A program made the position numbers and the translations under genes. The notes beneath the pieces are model-generated. The model worked only from the letters and a program-made list of their open reading frames with translations, was not told the origin of the DNA and did not search any database. 64,000 nucleotides of DNA from Streptomyces sp. Ru71 (GTDB lineage: Bacteria > Actinomycetota > Actinomycetes > Streptomycetales > Streptomycetaceae): the NCBI RefSeq assembly GCF_002920535.1, contig NZ_PQSS01000001.1:1-64000 (forward strand), in the 5' to 3' direction. This document shows positions 1 through 11,351 of this stretch, piece after piece (position 1 is the first letter of the stretch; every line of letters starts with the position of its first letter).

Positions 1-649
1 GCTGTGCCCGCAGCGGTGTCGACGGCCGTGCCGGAAGCCGCTGTTCGCGCGTACAAGACGTGAACACGAGGGCGGACACGGCCACGAGCGCGCCGAAGAG
101 GAGATAGCCGGTGCGGTAGCGCTCGGTGAACGCGGCCGCCACCAGCGCGCCGCCGATGCTGCCCAGCGGCAGGCCGAGGCCCACGGCGGCGGAGGCCCGG
201 CCCCGGCTCTCCAGCGGTATCCGGTCCGGGACGACCGAGGTCAGGGCGGCCTGGTAGACGTTCATGACGGCCTGCACCAGGCACCAGCCGATGGTGATCA
301 TCAGCACCGTGTGCACGCTGCCGAGCAGGAACACCGCGGGCACGGCGAGCAGTCCGCCGCCCAGGATCCACGGGTTGCGGCGGCCGGTGCGGTCCGACAG
401 GGCGCCGGCGAGCGGGTTGAAGACGGTGGCGAAGACGGCGGCGATCCCGGTGACGAGCCCCAGATTGGCCTCCTTGTGTGCCGGGTCGATGTGCTCGACC
501 TGCAGGGCGAGCAGGACGCCGGCGACGCCGATGTACAGCGCGTACATCGCGGTGTTGCCGAGCAGCAGCAGCGGCAGCAGGCCGCGCGCGGGCCGGTCGG
601 GGCCGTCGGAGCGGCCGGCGGCGGTGGCCGCGGGGGACGAAAGGGCCAC
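1..649 (-). CDS. MFS transporter, N-terminal part (runs off the left edge)
   Basis: An open frame runs from 649 leftwards to base 1 without a stop, so only about the first 216 residues are present. The GTG at 649 is chosen because a strong GAGGAGG ribosome site sits five bases before it; an in-frame ATG at 712 lacks one. The sequence shows alternating hydrophobic segments and, after the second one, the loop motif AGALSDRTGRRNPW, which matches the conserved MFS loop between helices 2 and 3. It is a cytoplasmic-membrane carrier driven by a proton gradient by family rule. The substrate cannot be read from this part. Confidence 0.75.
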   Translation of the reverse strand, partial: MALSSPAATAAGRSDGPDRPARGLLPLLLLGNTAMYALYIGVAGVLLALQVEHIDPAHKEANLGLVTGIAAVFATVFNPLAGALSDRTGRRNPWILGGGLLAVPAVFLLGSVHTVLMITIGWCLVQAVMNVYQAALTSVVPDRIPLESRGRASAAVGLGLPLGSIGGALVAAAFTERYRTGYLLFGALVAVSALVFTSCTREQRLPARPSTPLRAQ

Positions 650-920
650 GGTGCCCTCCTCGATCGTCGTGAGCAGGCGGACCCGGGGCCGCCACGGGCC
701 GGTGACGGCCATGACGCACCCAGGGAACGGAATGAGGGGTTTGAATGGGTTACACGTGTCAGTGACTCGCGTGGCTTCATTTCTTAACAGTCGCTGGATG
801 TCCTGAACAGACCCCTCGCACCGAAAAGATGCAAACGGAAACCAACAAAACCCGAGGGCCTCGCGGCGGGGCGGAGCACCGGCGCGGCATGGGAACGCCC
901 GTCGGGGTTACTTGACCGGC

Positions 921-1982
921 ATGGCGAAGCTGCATCTTCCGGGACGGAAGGAACATCGCGACGAGGCTGCGGAGCGCCCGTCCGCACCGGAGCCCGAGGA
1001 CCTCGGTCCCGGGCCCGATGTGGAGCGCCGGGCACCGCAGACCCCGACGAAACTGCCGAAGGGAGCGTGGCGGCGGATCCTCAAAGGGAGCCTGCGGGAG
1101 TTCAAGGACGACGAACTGGCCGACCGGGCGGCCGCCCTGACGTACTACGGCGTGCTGGCCCTCTTCCCGGCGCTGCTGGTGCTGGTGTCCATCCTGGGTC
1201 TGACGGGACGCTCGACCACGGACAAGGTGCTGGACAACATCCGGCAGCTCGCGCCCGGCTCGGCGCGTGACATCCTCACCCGGGCCGTCGAGCAGTTGCA
1301 GGGCAACGCCGGCACCGGATCGCTCATGGCGATCGTGGGAGTGGTGGTCGCGGTGTGGTCCGCGTCCGGGTACGTGGCGGCGTTCATGCGCGCGGCCAAC
1401 GCCGTCTACGACATGCCGGAGGGCCGCCCCGTCTGGAAGATCCTTCCGGTGCGGGTCGGGGTCACGGTCGTGCTGATGGTGCTGGCGGTGGTCAGCGCCC
1501 TGATCGTCGTCTTCACCGGAGGCATCGCCCGTCAGGCAGGGGACGCCCTGGGGCTCGGCGACACCGCGCTGACGGTGTGGTCGATCGCCAAGTGGCCGGT
1601 GCTGGTCCTGCTGGTCACCGTGATGATCGCCCTGCTGTACTGGGCGTCCCCCAACGCGAAGGTCAAGGGGTTCAAGTGGATCACCCCGGGCAGCTTCCTC
1701 GCCCTGGTGATCTGGATGGCCGCCTCCGCCGGGTTCGCGGTCTACGTCGCCAACTTCGCGTCCTACAACAAGACCTACGGCACCATGGCCGGCGTCATCG
1801 TCTTCCTGGTGTGGCTGTGGATCGGCAACCTCGCGGTGCTGCTGGGGCTGGAGTTCGACGCCGAGACCGTGCGCCAGCGGGCCATCGCGGGCGGCCTGCC
1901 GGCCGACGCCGAGCCGTACACACAGCCCCGGGACACCCGGGCCTGGGACGAGGAGGACGTGCGGCGCATGGGTGAGGCCTGA
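921..1982 (+). CDS. YihY/BrkB family inner-membrane protein
   Basis: A protein of 353 residues with a charged, proline-containing cytoplasmic N-terminus of about 60 residues, then six or so hydrophobic segments. The stretch LADRAAALTYYGVLALFPAL is the hallmark of the YihY/BrkB (virulence factor BrkB, once annotated RNase BN) family, as is the late segment with the motif SYNKTYGTMAGVIVFLVWLW. The ATG at 921 is preferred to the TTG at 912, but neither has a convincing ribosome site. Function of the family is not settled; a role in membrane or envelope homeostasis is usually assumed. A second member of the same fold lies at 3889-4797. Confidence 0.85.
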   Translation: MAKLHLPGRKEHRDEAAERPSAPEPEDLGPGPDVERRAPQTPTKLPKGAWRRILKGSLREFKDDELADRAAALTYYGVLALFPALLVLVSILGLTGRSTTDKVLDNIRQLAPGSARDILTRAVEQLQGNAGTGSLMAIVGVVVAVWSASGYVAAFMRAANAVYDMPEGRPVWKILPVRVGVTVVLMVLAVVSALIVVFTGGIARQAGDALGLGDTALTVWSIAKWPVLVLLVTVMIALLYWASPNAKVKGFKWITPGSFLALVIWMAASAGFAVYVANFASYNKTYGTMAGVIVFLVWLWIGNLAVLLGLEFDAETVRQRAIAGGLPADAEPYTQPRDTRAWDEEDVRRMGEA

Positions 1983-2030
1983 CACCGGGCCCGGGGCCGG
2001 CGGTGGGAAGGCACCGCCGGCCGACGGACG

Positions 2031-2077
2031 CAGGGAACCGGCCCCGCTCCACGGCATGGAGCGGGGCCGGTTCCCTG
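2031..2077. terminator. Bidirectional hairpin terminator
   Basis: A perfect stem of 20-21 base pairs (arms 2031-2051 and 2057-2077) closes a five-base loop between the convergent YihY gene and the SHOCT gene. Both gene ends lie within about 50 bases, so it can serve both directions. No U-tract is present, as is common in actinobacteria. Confidence 0.8.
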
Positions 2078-2081
2078 TCCG

Positions 2082-2399
2082 TCAGCCGAGCAGCCTGCGC
2101 TTCTGCTCCTCGAACTCGGCCTCGGTGAGGATGCCCTGCTTCTTGAGCTCGCCCAGCTCCTTGAGCTGGTCGATCTTGCTCGTCATGTCGTCGGCGGCGG
2201 GCGGCGCCGGCGGGGGCGGAGGCTCCTGGTAGGCCTGCTGATAGCCCTGCTGCTGGTAGCCCTGGGGCTCCGCGTAGGCGGACTGCTGTGCCTGGGCGGC
2301 CCAGCGCCCCTGCTGCCTGCGGGAGACCCGGTTGGAGACCGCGGTCGCCGTACCCGCGACCACGGCGGTACGGGCCACTCCGCGAAGAAGACCTGGCAT
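2082..2399 (-). CDS. SHOCT domain-containing small protein
   Basis: A 105-residue protein. The N-terminal part holds a short hydrophobic stretch (ARTAVVAGTATAV), the middle is a Q/Y/P-rich low-complexity linker, and the last 30 residues form a SHOCT motif (DQLKELGELKKQGILTEAEF), a short amphipathic helix pair found at the C-terminus of many bacterial membrane or oligomerising proteins. The ATG at 2399 follows GGGAGGCGATCAC, a good ribosome site; an upstream in-frame start at 2414 has none. The function is unknown. Confidence 0.8.
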   Translation of the reverse strand: MPGLLRGVARTAVVAGTATAVSNRVSRRQQGRWAAQAQQSAYAEPQGYQQQGYQQAYQEPPPPPAPPAADDMTSKIDQLKELGELKKQGILTEAEFEEQKRRLLG

Positions 2400-2433
2400 G
2401 TGATCGCCTCCCACCCCGAAGGGTTCTCGTTCG

Positions 2434-2889
2434 TTAGGACGCGGCCTCGGCGGCTTCCAGGGACGCCAGGACCGCCTGCACGTTCAGCCGTCCGGAGGCG
2501 ACCAGCTGCGCACCGCCGCGCCGCAGTGCGCTCGCGAAGGGCGCCGCCCACAGGTTCTCGTAGATCAGCAGTCCGGCCGAGCTGCCGGGCTCCACCGCCG
2601 CGGCGGCCTCCTTGAGGTCGTCCTCGCCCAGCAGTCCGGACTGCACGCCGTCGAAGACGGTGAGGTCGAGTTCCCCGTCCCCCGTCAGGTCGGCGATCTC
2701 CAGGGCGGTCACCGAGCCGTCCTCGTCCTTCCTGATGAACATCAGGTCCAGGATGCGGATGATGCCGCGGTCCACCAGATCGACCAGCAGGGGAAAGCCC
2801 TCGCCCGTCATGCGGTTGCCGGGGAACTCCACCACCACGTAGTCGATGGGTCCCATGTCGTCGAAATTCTCACCGAATTGTTCGCTCAC
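2434..2889 (-). CDS. DUF6325 family protein
   Basis: A soluble, acidic protein of about 151 residues. The segment MGPIDYVVVEFPGN followed by a predicted beta-alpha pattern and RGIIRILDLMFIRKDEDG is typical of DUF6325, a family of unknown function common in actinobacteria. GTG at 2889 is used because AGGGG lies eight bases upstream; the ATG at 2856, where many homologues begin, is an alternative. It lies just upstream of the SHOCT gene on the same strand with a short gap, and the two families often occur together, which suggests co-transcription. Confidence 0.75.
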   Translation of the reverse strand: MSEQFGENFDDMGPIDYVVVEFPGNRMTGEGFPLLVDLVDRGIIRILDLMFIRKDEDGSVTALEIADLTGDGELDLTVFDGVQSGLLGEDDLKEAAAAVEPGSSAGLLIYENLWAAPFASALRRGGAQLVASGRLNVQAVLASLEAAEAAS

Positions 2890-2982
2890 GGTGGTCACCC
2901 CTGACGGTTGCGGGTCCCCCGAGTGCCATTCCACCACCGGACATGGGGCGACGCACCCCGTACGCGCACGCCGCCGCGCCGA

Positions 2983-3645
2983 TCACGCGAGCTGCTGGAT
3001 GCTGCGGCCCACCAGGAACAGCCCCGCCACCAGGGCCACGGCCACAAGTGCCTGCTCCTGGTGGGATTCCAGCCAGGTGCGCAGTCTGCCGAGGCGCACC
3101 CGGGCGGCGTCGGGCGAGAACGCCGAGTACAGCTCCATGGCCAGCAGTCCGCTGGTGGCGAGGAGGCAGTACCCGGCCAGCACCAGGTAGGACGAGGTGC
3201 TGGACATGTCCGCGCCGATCACCGTCGCCGCTCCGGCCGCCACCAGCCCCCACGGCTGGAGCAGCGGACCCAGTCCCGCGGCGGTCCACACCGAGCTCCG
3301 GTCGAGCCGTGCCATCAGGCCGGAGGACGAACTCTTCGCACCGGTCCGCGGTCCGGCACGGCGCCGGGCCCGGTGCCGGTACCACCCGTACCCGATCAGG
3401 CCCACGCCGATGGCGAGCTTGACGGCGGAGGAGGCGGTGGACGGTGGGGACTTGGGAGCCGGGGGCTTGCCGCCGGTGGTGAGCAGTACGGCGATGAGCA
3501 CGGCCACGAAGCAGGCGAGCCAGGCGATGATGAAGGCGAGCCCCTTCCAGGTCCCGCCACGAGCCGACAGCACCAGCACGAACGCGGTCACCGACAAGGG
3601 GAAGACGGCGATCGCCAGACCGATGAACACCAGGTCAAGAACCAT
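2983..3645 (-). CDS. GAP/Sap family membrane protein
   Basis: A 220-residue membrane protein with about six hydrophobic segments, beginning MVLDLVFIGLAIAVFPLSV. The layout, with a cytoplasmic basic loop (YRHRARRRAG) near the middle, matches the GAP/SfLAP family (sulfolipid-1-addressing protein and relatives), whose mycobacterial members take part in export of cell-surface glycolipids. Streptomyces does not make sulfolipid-1, so the substrate here is unknown. It stands alone, upstream of the DUF6325 gene on the same strand. Confidence 0.7.
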   Translation of the reverse strand: MVLDLVFIGLAIAVFPLSVTAFVLVLSARGGTWKGLAFIIAWLACFVAVLIAVLLTTGGKPPAPKSPPSTASSAVKLAIGVGLIGYGWYRHRARRRAGPRTGAKSSSSGLMARLDRSSVWTAAGLGPLLQPWGLVAAGAATVIGADMSSTSSYLVLAGYCLLATSGLLAMELYSAFSPDAARVRLGRLRTWLESHQEQALVAVALVAGLFLVGRSIQQLA

Positions 3646-3888
3646 GACGGCCCCCGTGTGGACCTGCGGAACCGGCCACCGGGCGGCTCTGGCTCATGGC
3701 CCCATCATCGCCGCCCCGCCGACGCCCCACAAATCGTCGTCGCGGGCCCGTGCGTCCCTGGCCGCGCGCCTCGACGGCGGTGTGGCGGGCCCGTTCCCCC
3801 GTGCCCGGGCTCGCCCGCGTTCGCCCGTTCGGCCCGCGTCCCGCTCGTGCCGCGAGCCGGACGGCCGCGGCGACGGCACGCTGGCAGC

Positions 3889-4797
3889 ATGCAGTCAGGG
3901 ACCGGGGCCGGAGGGGAGGGACCGCACCGCCGTTCACTGCGGGAGCGGGGCGCGGCGACGGGGTCCTGGGTGCGGGGGCTGCGCACGCGGACGGAGACCC
4001 GCGTTCCACTCATCACCCACCTCATGTCGCACCTGGTCTCGGTGAACGTGCTCGACTCGGCGACGCGGCTGGCCGCCCAGGCGTTCCTCACGGCCGTGCC
4101 CCTGCTGTTCGTCGTGGCCGCCCTCGCCCCGCAGGAGCTGCGTGACCAGTTCGCCAGATCCCTGCAGGACGCCTTCGGGCTGTCCGGGAACGCGAACTCC
4201 CAACTGGCCATGGTCCTCCAGGGCACCGGCTCGCCCTCCGACGAGCTGCGGCAGACCACCGGGGTCGTGGGCGGCCTGATGGTGCTCATCTCGGCCACCG
4301 CGTGCAGCCGCGCCATGCAACGCCTGTGCGAACGGGCCTGGTCCCTGCCCGGGTCGGGTGCGCGGGTGGCCGCCTGGCGCTGGATCGCCTGGCTCGCGGC
4401 GTGGCTGCTCGTCTTCGGTCTCCAGGGGAGCCTGCGCGACGGTTTCGGGGTGGGGCTGTGGCTCGGCGTGCCGCTGCTGCTGGTCGAGGAGGTCGCCCTG
4501 TGGTGGTGGACGCAGCACCTGCTGCTGGCCGGGCGGGTGCCGTGGCCGGCCCTACTGCCGGGCGCGCTGCTGACCGGGGCGGCGCTGACCGCGCTGACCT
4601 CCACCGCGACGCTGTACGTACCCTGGGCGCTCGATCACAGCCTGGAGAAATACGGCTCGCTGGGCGCGGTCTTCACGCTGCTGTCCTGGCTGATCTCGCT
4701 GTGCGTGGTCGTGGCCCTGTGCATCACCGTGGGAGCGGTCGTGGCCCGCGAGCCCTGGGCGGCCCGACGCCTGGGCACGCCCGGCGTCCCTGCCTGA
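3889..4797 (+). CDS. YhjD/YihY/BrkB family membrane protein
   Basis: A 302-residue membrane protein. After a basic cytoplasmic leader, it has about six hydrophobic segments, with NVLDSATRLAAQAFLTAVPL corresponding to the first conserved region of the YihY/BrkB family and LDHSLEKYGSLGAVFTLLSW to the last. It is much diverged from the copy at 921-1982. The start ATG at 3889 is the first plausible one. The frame stays open far upstream only because of base composition, since that stretch lies opposite the GAP gene. The function is unknown. Confidence 0.75.
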   Translation: MQSGTGAGGEGPHRRSLRERGAATGSWVRGLRTRTETRVPLITHLMSHLVSVNVLDSATRLAAQAFLTAVPLLFVVAALAPQELRDQFARSLQDAFGLSGNANSQLAMVLQGTGSPSDELRQTTGVVGGLMVLISATACSRAMQRLCERAWSLPGSGARVAAWRWIAWLAAWLLVFGLQGSLRDGFGVGLWLGVPLLLVEEVALWWWTQHLLLAGRVPWPALLPGALLTGAALTALTSTATLYVPWALDHSLEKYGSLGAVFTLLSWLISLCVVVALCITVGAVVAREPWAARRLGTPGVPA

Positions 4798-4915
4798 CCG
4801 CGTTCCGGCGGCGCGGCACTGGCCTGGCCGCCGTCGTGGGCCGGGGACTGGCCTGGCCCCGGTCGTGCGGCGCGGGTGGGACTGGCACGGGCGAAGCGTG
4901 CGGCGCGTCGGCGGG

Positions 4916-6950
<2,035 letters not shown>

Positions 6951-6953
6951 ACG

Positions 6954-7592
6954 TCAGCGGCGGATCAGCCCCAGATCCGTGGCGACCGCGACCGCCGCGG
7001 TGCGCGAGTCCACGCCGAGCTTGGCGTACACCCGCGCCAGGTGCGACTTCACGGTTCCCTCGGTCAGGTGGAGCCTCCGGGCCACGGCCTGGTTGGACAG
7101 CCCGTCGGCCACCAGGGTCAGTACCTCCGTCTCCCGCCGGGTCAGCGACGTCCCCGGCGTGCGCAGCCGGTGCAGCAGCCGGTCGGCGACGGCCGGGGCC
7201 AGCGCCGACCGGCCGGCCGCGGCGGTGCGCACGGCGGCGGCGAGCTCCTCGGGCCGGGCGTCCTTGAGCAGGTAGCCGGTGGCACCGGCCTCGATGGCGG
7301 GCAGGGTGTCGGCGTCGGAGTCGTACGTCGTGACGATGACGACGCGCGGAGCGCCCGGCCGGGCGGTGATCGCGGCGGTCGCCTCGGCTCCGTTCATACC
7401 GCCCTTGAACTGCAGGTCCATCAGCACCACGTCGATGCCGCCGCCGGCCGCACGCGCGACGGCCTCCTCGGCGGTGGCGGCCTCCGCCACCACCGCGAGA
7501 CCGGGCTCCGTCTCCAGGACGGCCCGCAGCCCGGCCCGCACCACGGGGTGGTCGTCGGCCAGCAGCAGGCGGATGGGGGCGTCGTCGGTCAC
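6954..7592 (-). CDS. NarL/LuxR-type response regulator
   Basis: A 212-residue regulator. The N-terminal receiver domain ([20 protein letters not shown]) has the acidic pair, the phosphoacceptor Asp in DVVLMDLQF, the Thr in IVTTYD and Lys in LLKDARPEE. The C-terminal LuxR helix-turn-helix is [20 protein letters not shown] followed by [16 protein letters not shown]. The GTG at 7592 overlaps the stop of the sensor kinase gene by four bases, so the two are translationally coupled. It probably controls the divergent ABC exporter at 9088. Confidence 0.93.
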   Translation of the reverse strand: MTDDAPIRLLLADDHPVVRAGLRAVLETEPGLAVVAEAATAEEAVARAAGGGIDVVLMDLQFKGGMNGAEATAAITARPGAPRVVIVTTYDSDADTLPAIEAGATGYLLKDARPEELAAAVRTAAAGRSALAPAVADRLLHRLRTPGTSLTRRETEVLTLVADGLSNQAVARRLHLTEGTVKSHLARVYAKLGVDSRTAAVAVATDLGLIRR

Positions 7593-8869
7593 GGGCGGGC
7601 CTCGGGCTCGGAGTCGGAGTCGGCGGTCGGGGGCAGCGGCAGCCGGACGGTCAGCGCGGTGCCCCGCCCCGGCGCGGACGACAGGGCGAACGTGCCGCCC
7701 AGTTCCCGCACCCGCGCCCGCATGGCCGCCAGGCCGAAACCGCCGCCCCGCGGATCGGGGGCGGACTGCCGCTCCGGGTCGAAACCGACGCCGTCGTCGA
7801 CGACGTCCAGCGTGACCTGTCCGGCGAGCCGGCCGAGCGTGACGTCGACGGTGGTGGCGCGGGCGTGCCGCACGGTGTTGGCCACGGCGGACTGGGCGAC
7901 GCGCAGCAGGGCGACCTCGTGCCCGGTGGGCAGCGGCACCGGGGCGGCGTCGCGGTGCAGACGCGCCGTGAGCGGGTGCCGCGCGGACGTGGTGGCGCAC
8001 AGCCGTTCCAGGGCGTCGGCCAGCGTGCTGCCGTCCAGTGCCGCGGGGGCGAGCGCCGCGACGAAACGCCGGGCCTCGGCCAGGTTGTCCACCGCGGCCT
8101 GCCGTGCCTGCTCCACGTGGCCGGCGGCCTTCTCCGGCGCCCCGGGCAGCGCCCGCCCGGCGGCGGTCAGCAGCAGCTGGATGCTGGACAGGCCCTGCGC
8201 CAGCGTGTCGTGGATCTCCCGGGCCAGCCGCTCGCGCTCGGCCAGCACCCCGGCGGCGTGCTCGGCGGCGGCCAGGCCGGCGCGGGTGGCGGTGAGCTCC
8301 TCGATCAGCCGGCGCCGCTGCTCGCTCTCCCGGTACAGGGCCTGGTAGCCCCACACCACGGCCATCGCCACGGCCGCGCCGAGCGCGGGGCCGATCGCCA
8401 TCGCCGGACTGAAGGACCCCTGGTGCTCGGCGAACCCGGTGATCGCCGCGGCGGCGGTCGCGGCCACCGCGGCGGACGCGGCACGCCGCGGCAGCAGGTG
8501 CAGCTGCAGGAAGTACAGCGGGAAGGCGACCCACACCCCGTCCGGGGTCAGCGCCAGCAGCACCAGCCATACGACGCTCACGGCGCCCAGCCATGCGGCG
8601 GCGGCCCGGCGCGAGGCGCGCACGCGCGGCAGCAGCGGACCGGCCGCGTAGACCAGCGCGCACGCCACGGCGAGTGCGGTGACCGCTGTGGGACGGGGCG
8701 CCCCGGCGGTGACGGCCCGGACTGCGGCCAGCCCGAGCAGGCCGACGACCAGCAGGTGCAGACACCAGGTCAGGACCCGGGTCGTCGGGACGGGGAGCGG
8801 AGAGGTGGCGGCGGTCACGGCTCTTGCTGATGTCTTCACGGTGCTTACGGGGGAGGGAGAGCTGCTCAC
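7589..8869 (-). CDS. Two-component sensor histidine kinase, NarL-partner type
   Basis: A 426-residue membrane sensor. About five hydrophobic segments fill the first 190 residues, with almost no extracytoplasmic loop. They are followed by the HisKA_3 dimerisation domain with the phosphoacceptor His in [20 protein letters not shown] and a GHKL ATPase domain ([10 protein letters not shown], then [16 protein letters not shown]). This domain order suits intramembrane sensing, common in kinases next to ABC transporters. It is coupled to the regulator gene by a four-base overlap and divergent from the ABC exporter genes. The start GTG at 8869 lacks a clear ribosome site; a GTG at 8839 is an alternative. 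Confidence 0.92.
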   Translation of the reverse strand: MSSSPSPVSTVKTSARAVTAATSPLPVPTTRVLTWCLHLLVVGLLGLAAVRAVTAGAPRPTAVTALAVACALVYAAGPLLPRVRASRRAAAAWLGAVSVVWLVLLALTPDGVWVAFPLYFLQLHLLPRRAASAAVAATAAAAITGFAEHQGSFSPAMAIGPALGAAVAMAVVWGYQALYRESEQRRRLIEELTATRAGLAAAEHAAGVLAERERLAREIHDTLAQGLSSIQLLLTAAGRALPGAPEKAAGHVEQARQAAVDNLAEARRFVAALAPAALDGSTLADALERLCATTSARHPLTARLHRDAAPVPLPTGHEVALLRVAQSAVANTVRHARATTVDVTLGRLAGQVTLDVVDDGVGFDPERQSAPDPRGGGFGLAAMRARVRELGGTFALSSAPGRGTALTVRLPLPPTADSDSEPEARP

Positions 8870-8985
8870 CGAGGAAGGAGAGCAGGGCGAACAGGCGGAT
8901 CGAGGAGACAGGGGGGCTTCGGGGCCACCTTACGTTTCGCGGCCGGCCCCGGCCTCTGTCGAAAGGTGCAATCGCCCCGGCATCT

Positions 8986-8998
8986 TTCGCCTCGCGAA
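8986..8998. promoter_or_regulatory. Inverted repeat between kinase and ABC genes
   Basis: TTCGC-CTC-GCGAA lies in the 218-base divergent gap between the kinase gene (minus) and the permease gene (plus). It is the only clear dyad there and is a reasonable binding site for the LuxR-type regulator encoded next door. The assignment rests on position and symmetry alone. Confidence 0.35.
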
Positions 8999-9087
8999 GT
9001 GCGCTCCGGCGCCGGATGCCCGGGGCCGGGGTGAGGGCTGAGGGTGGAGCCGTTCCGCTTCCCCCGTAGAAAGGCCTGGTCGCAGCC

Positions 9088-10176
9088 GTGTTCGTCGCCT
9101 GGCGGGACCTCCGCTTCGCCAAGGGGCGCTTCGCCCTCATGGGCACTGTCATCGTGTTGATCACCCTGCTGGTCGGCCTGCTGTCCGGACTGACAGCGGG
9201 CCTGAGCCGGCAGAGCACCTCGGCGATCACCTCCCTGCCCGCGGACAGGATCGCCTTCGCCGCGCCCCCCGACGGGCGTGACCTGTCGTACACCGACTCC
9301 ACCGTCACCGAGGACCAGTGGCGGCGCTGGGCGGCCACGCCCGGCGTCATCCGGGCCGAACCGCTCGGCATCACCCCCGCCAAGGCCACCGCCGGGGCAC
9401 GCAGCGCCGGTGTGACCGTCTTCGGTGTGCGGCCGGGCTCCGCCCTGGCACCGGCCGGTGGCCGGATCGACGACCGTTCGGCGGTGCTGTCGACCGGGGC
9501 CGCCGACGACCTCGGCCTGCAGGTGGGCGGCACGCTCACGCTGGCCGGGCAGCGGCTGACCGTGGCCGCCGTACGCTCCGACGCGTCCTTCAGCCACACC
9601 CCGGTCGTCTGGACCAGCCTCGCCACCTGGCGCGGCCTCGCGCCCCCGAGCGGTGCCGCCGGCGTTGCGACCGCGACGGTGATCGCCCTGTCCACGGTGC
9701 CGGGCGCCGACCTGGCGGCCGTGGACGCGCGGGCGCACACCAGGACGGTCTCCAAGGACGCCTCCCTGGCCGCGATCGGCTCCTACACCTCCGAGAACGG
9801 CTCGCTGCAACTGATGCGCGCCTTCCTGTTCGGCATCTCGGCCCTGGTCGTCGGCGCCTTCTTCACCGTGTGGACCATCCAGCGCAGCGGCGACATCGCC
9901 GTGCTGAAGGCCCTCGGCGCCTCCACCGCGACCCTGCTGAAGGACGCGCTCGGGCAGGCCGTGGCGGTGCTGGCCGGCGGCACGCTGATCGGCACCGCCC
10001 TGGCCGTCGCCGTGGGCGGTCTGGTCGCCGGACGGGCGGTGCCGTTCGTCCTGACGCCCGCGACGGTCCTCGTCCCCGCCGGGGTCCTGGTCCTGCTCGG
10101 CGTGCTCGGCGCCGCCCTCGCCGTCCGCCGTATCACCTCCGTCGACCCGCTGACCGCTCTCGGGAGCGCACGATGA
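9088..10176 (+). CDS. ABC transporter permease, FtsX/MacB type
   Basis: A 362-residue membrane protein with one N-terminal transmembrane segment ([20 protein letters not shown]), a large extracytoplasmic domain of about 200 residues and three C-terminal segments (from [20 protein letters not shown]). This is the MacB/FtsX permease layout, used for export or for mechanically driven periplasmic work rather than nutrient uptake. GTG at 9088 begins the frame and its stop overlaps the ATPase start by four bases. The divergent kinase and regulator make this a sensor-plus-exporter module of the kind often tied to resistance to cell-envelope antibiotics. Confidence 0.88.
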   Translation: MFVAWRDLRFAKGRFALMGTVIVLITLLVGLLSGLTAGLSRQSTSAITSLPADRIAFAAPPDGRDLSYTDSTVTEDQWRRWAATPGVIRAEPLGITPAKATAGARSAGVTVFGVRPGSALAPAGGRIDDRSAVLSTGAADDLGLQVGGTLTLAGQRLTVAAVRSDASFSHTPVVWTSLATWRGLAPPSGAAGVATATVIALSTVPGADLAAVDARAHTRTVSKDASLAAIGSYTSENGSLQLMRAFLFGISALVVGAFFTVWTIQRSGDIAVLKALGASTATLLKDALGQAVAVLAGGTLIGTALAVAVGGLVAGRAVPFVLTPATVLVPAGVLVLLGVLGAALAVRRITSVDPLTALGSAR

Positions 10177-10847
10177 GCCTGCACCTGACCGACATCACCC
10201 TCACCTATCCCGACGGTGAGCGCCGCCTGACCGCCCTGGACCGCGTCACCCTCACCGTGCCGAAGGGCAGCCTGACCGCCGTGGTCGGCCCGTCCGGCTC
10301 GGGCAAGTCCAGCCTGCTGGCGGTCGCCGCCACCCTGCTGACACCCGATCAGGGCACCGTGACCATCGATGGCACCGCCACCACCGGGCTGTCCCGCGCC
10401 GAGCTCACCACGCTGCGCCGGCGGCGGATCGGGCTCGTGTTCCAGCAGCCCAGCCTGTTGCCGTCGCTGACCGCCGTCGAGCAGCTCCAGGTCATGGCCC
10501 AGCTCGCCGGCCGCCGCCCCCGGGCGGCGCGCGAGCGGGCCCTCGCCCTGCTGGACGCCGTCGGACTGGCCGAGCTGGCGGGCCGCCGCCCGCATCAGCT
10601 GTCCGGCGGTCAGCGCCAGCGCGTGGCCATCGCCCGCGCGCTCATGAACGAGCCGACGGTTCTGCTGGTCGACGAGCCGACGAGCGCGCTGGACCGGGCG
10701 CGCGGCGCCGCCGTGATCGACCTGCTCACCCGCCTGACCCACGAACGCGCCACGGCCACGGTGCTGGTCACCCACGATCCCACCCACCTGGCCGGCACCG
10801 ACCAGGTGGTGGAGGTACGGGACGGGCGGTTGTGTGAGGTCCCGTGA
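10173..10847 (+). CDS. ABC transporter ATP-binding protein
   Basis: A 224-residue ATPase of the LolD/MacB type. It contains Walker A (GPSGSGKSS), the Q-loop (LVFQQPSLLPSL), the signature LSGGQRQRVAIARAL, Walker B (TVLLVDEPTSALD) and the switch His (LVTHDP). The ATG overlaps the permease stop (ATGA), so the two proteins are made together. It powers the permease encoded at 9088. Confidence 0.93.
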   Translation: MSLHLTDITLTYPDGERRLTALDRVTLTVPKGSLTAVVGPSGSGKSSLLAVAATLLTPDQGTVTIDGTATTGLSRAELTTLRRRRIGLVFQQPSLLPSLTAVEQLQVMAQLAGRRPRAARERALALLDAVGLAELAGRRPHQLSGGQRQRVAIARALMNEPTVLLVDEPTSALDRARGAAVIDLLTRLTHERATATVLVTHDPTHLAGTDQVVEVRDGRLCEVP

Positions 10848-10875
10848 ACGCGCTGGACGCCGTCCATCGTGTCGA

Positions 10876-10892
10876 GCCCGTCGAGGACGGGC
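10876..10892. terminator. Short hairpin between convergent genes
   Basis: GCCCGTC and GACGGGC form a seven-base stem with a three-base loop in the 118-base gap between the ABC ATPase gene and the DUF4190 gene, which converge here. It is short, so termination is only a fair guess. Confidence 0.4.
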
Positions 10893-10965
10893 AGCAGGCG
10901 CCGTTGCGTCACCAGCGCGCAGGCGGTCGCACGGCTCAGCCAGTACGGTCGGGGCCGGGACGCCG

Positions 10966-11334
10966 TCAGGCGTGGTCCACCAGCACGGCCAGTCCGGCCA
11001 TCAGGCCCAGGAAGGCCAGCTCCGCCAGTGCGCACACGAACAGCACCAGCCAGCCGGTCACGATGCCTGCCAGGGCCAGTCCGCGCCCGTCACCGCCGAG
11101 CCGTCGGCCGCGGAAGCGGCCCACGTGCCCGGCGGGGACGGCGATCAGCGCGCACAGGGCCGCCATGCCGATGAAGACGCCGGGGTTGAGCCAGGCGATG
11201 CCGGTGGCGAAGTTGCCCAGGGAGGCGACCGCGCCCAGCGCGAAGAAGCCGCTGACCTTGGCGGCCCGGTTGCGACCCGCGAGCGACGGCGCCGGGTCCC
11301 CGGTCGCGGGGCGGTCCTGCTCCGCGGTGCTCAC
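10966..11334 (-). CDS. DUF4190 domain-containing membrane protein
   Basis: A 122-residue protein with a hydrophilic N-terminus of about 25 residues and two to four hydrophobic segments. Two are clear: the one ending in ALIAVPAGHVGRF and GLALAGIVTGWLVLFVCAL. The spacing with G-H/G-R motifs between two membrane hairpins matches DUF4190, a small membrane family of unknown role. The GTG at 11334 has GGGGG ten bases upstream. It sits 17 bases downstream of the TerB-like gene on the same strand and may be co-transcribed with it. Confidence 0.75.
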   Translation of the reverse strand: MSTAEQDRPATGDPAPSLAGRNRAAKVSGFFALGAVASLGNFATGIAWLNPGVFIGMAALCALIAVPAGHVGRFRGRRLGGDGRGLALAGIVTGWLVLFVCALAELAFLGLMAGLAVLVDHA

Positions 11335-11351
11335 CGTCGGGTGCCCCCGGG

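Noticed and set aside
777..2057. Long minus-strand open frame opposite the YihY gene
   Set aside because: Composition is an Arg/Gly/His/Gln-rich mirror of the real gene with no family motif; high GC makes such frames common.
2908..3888. Upstream extension of the second YihY frame by 327 codons
   Set aside because: It lies opposite the GAP-family gene, is low-complexity, and the membrane domain begins only after 3889.
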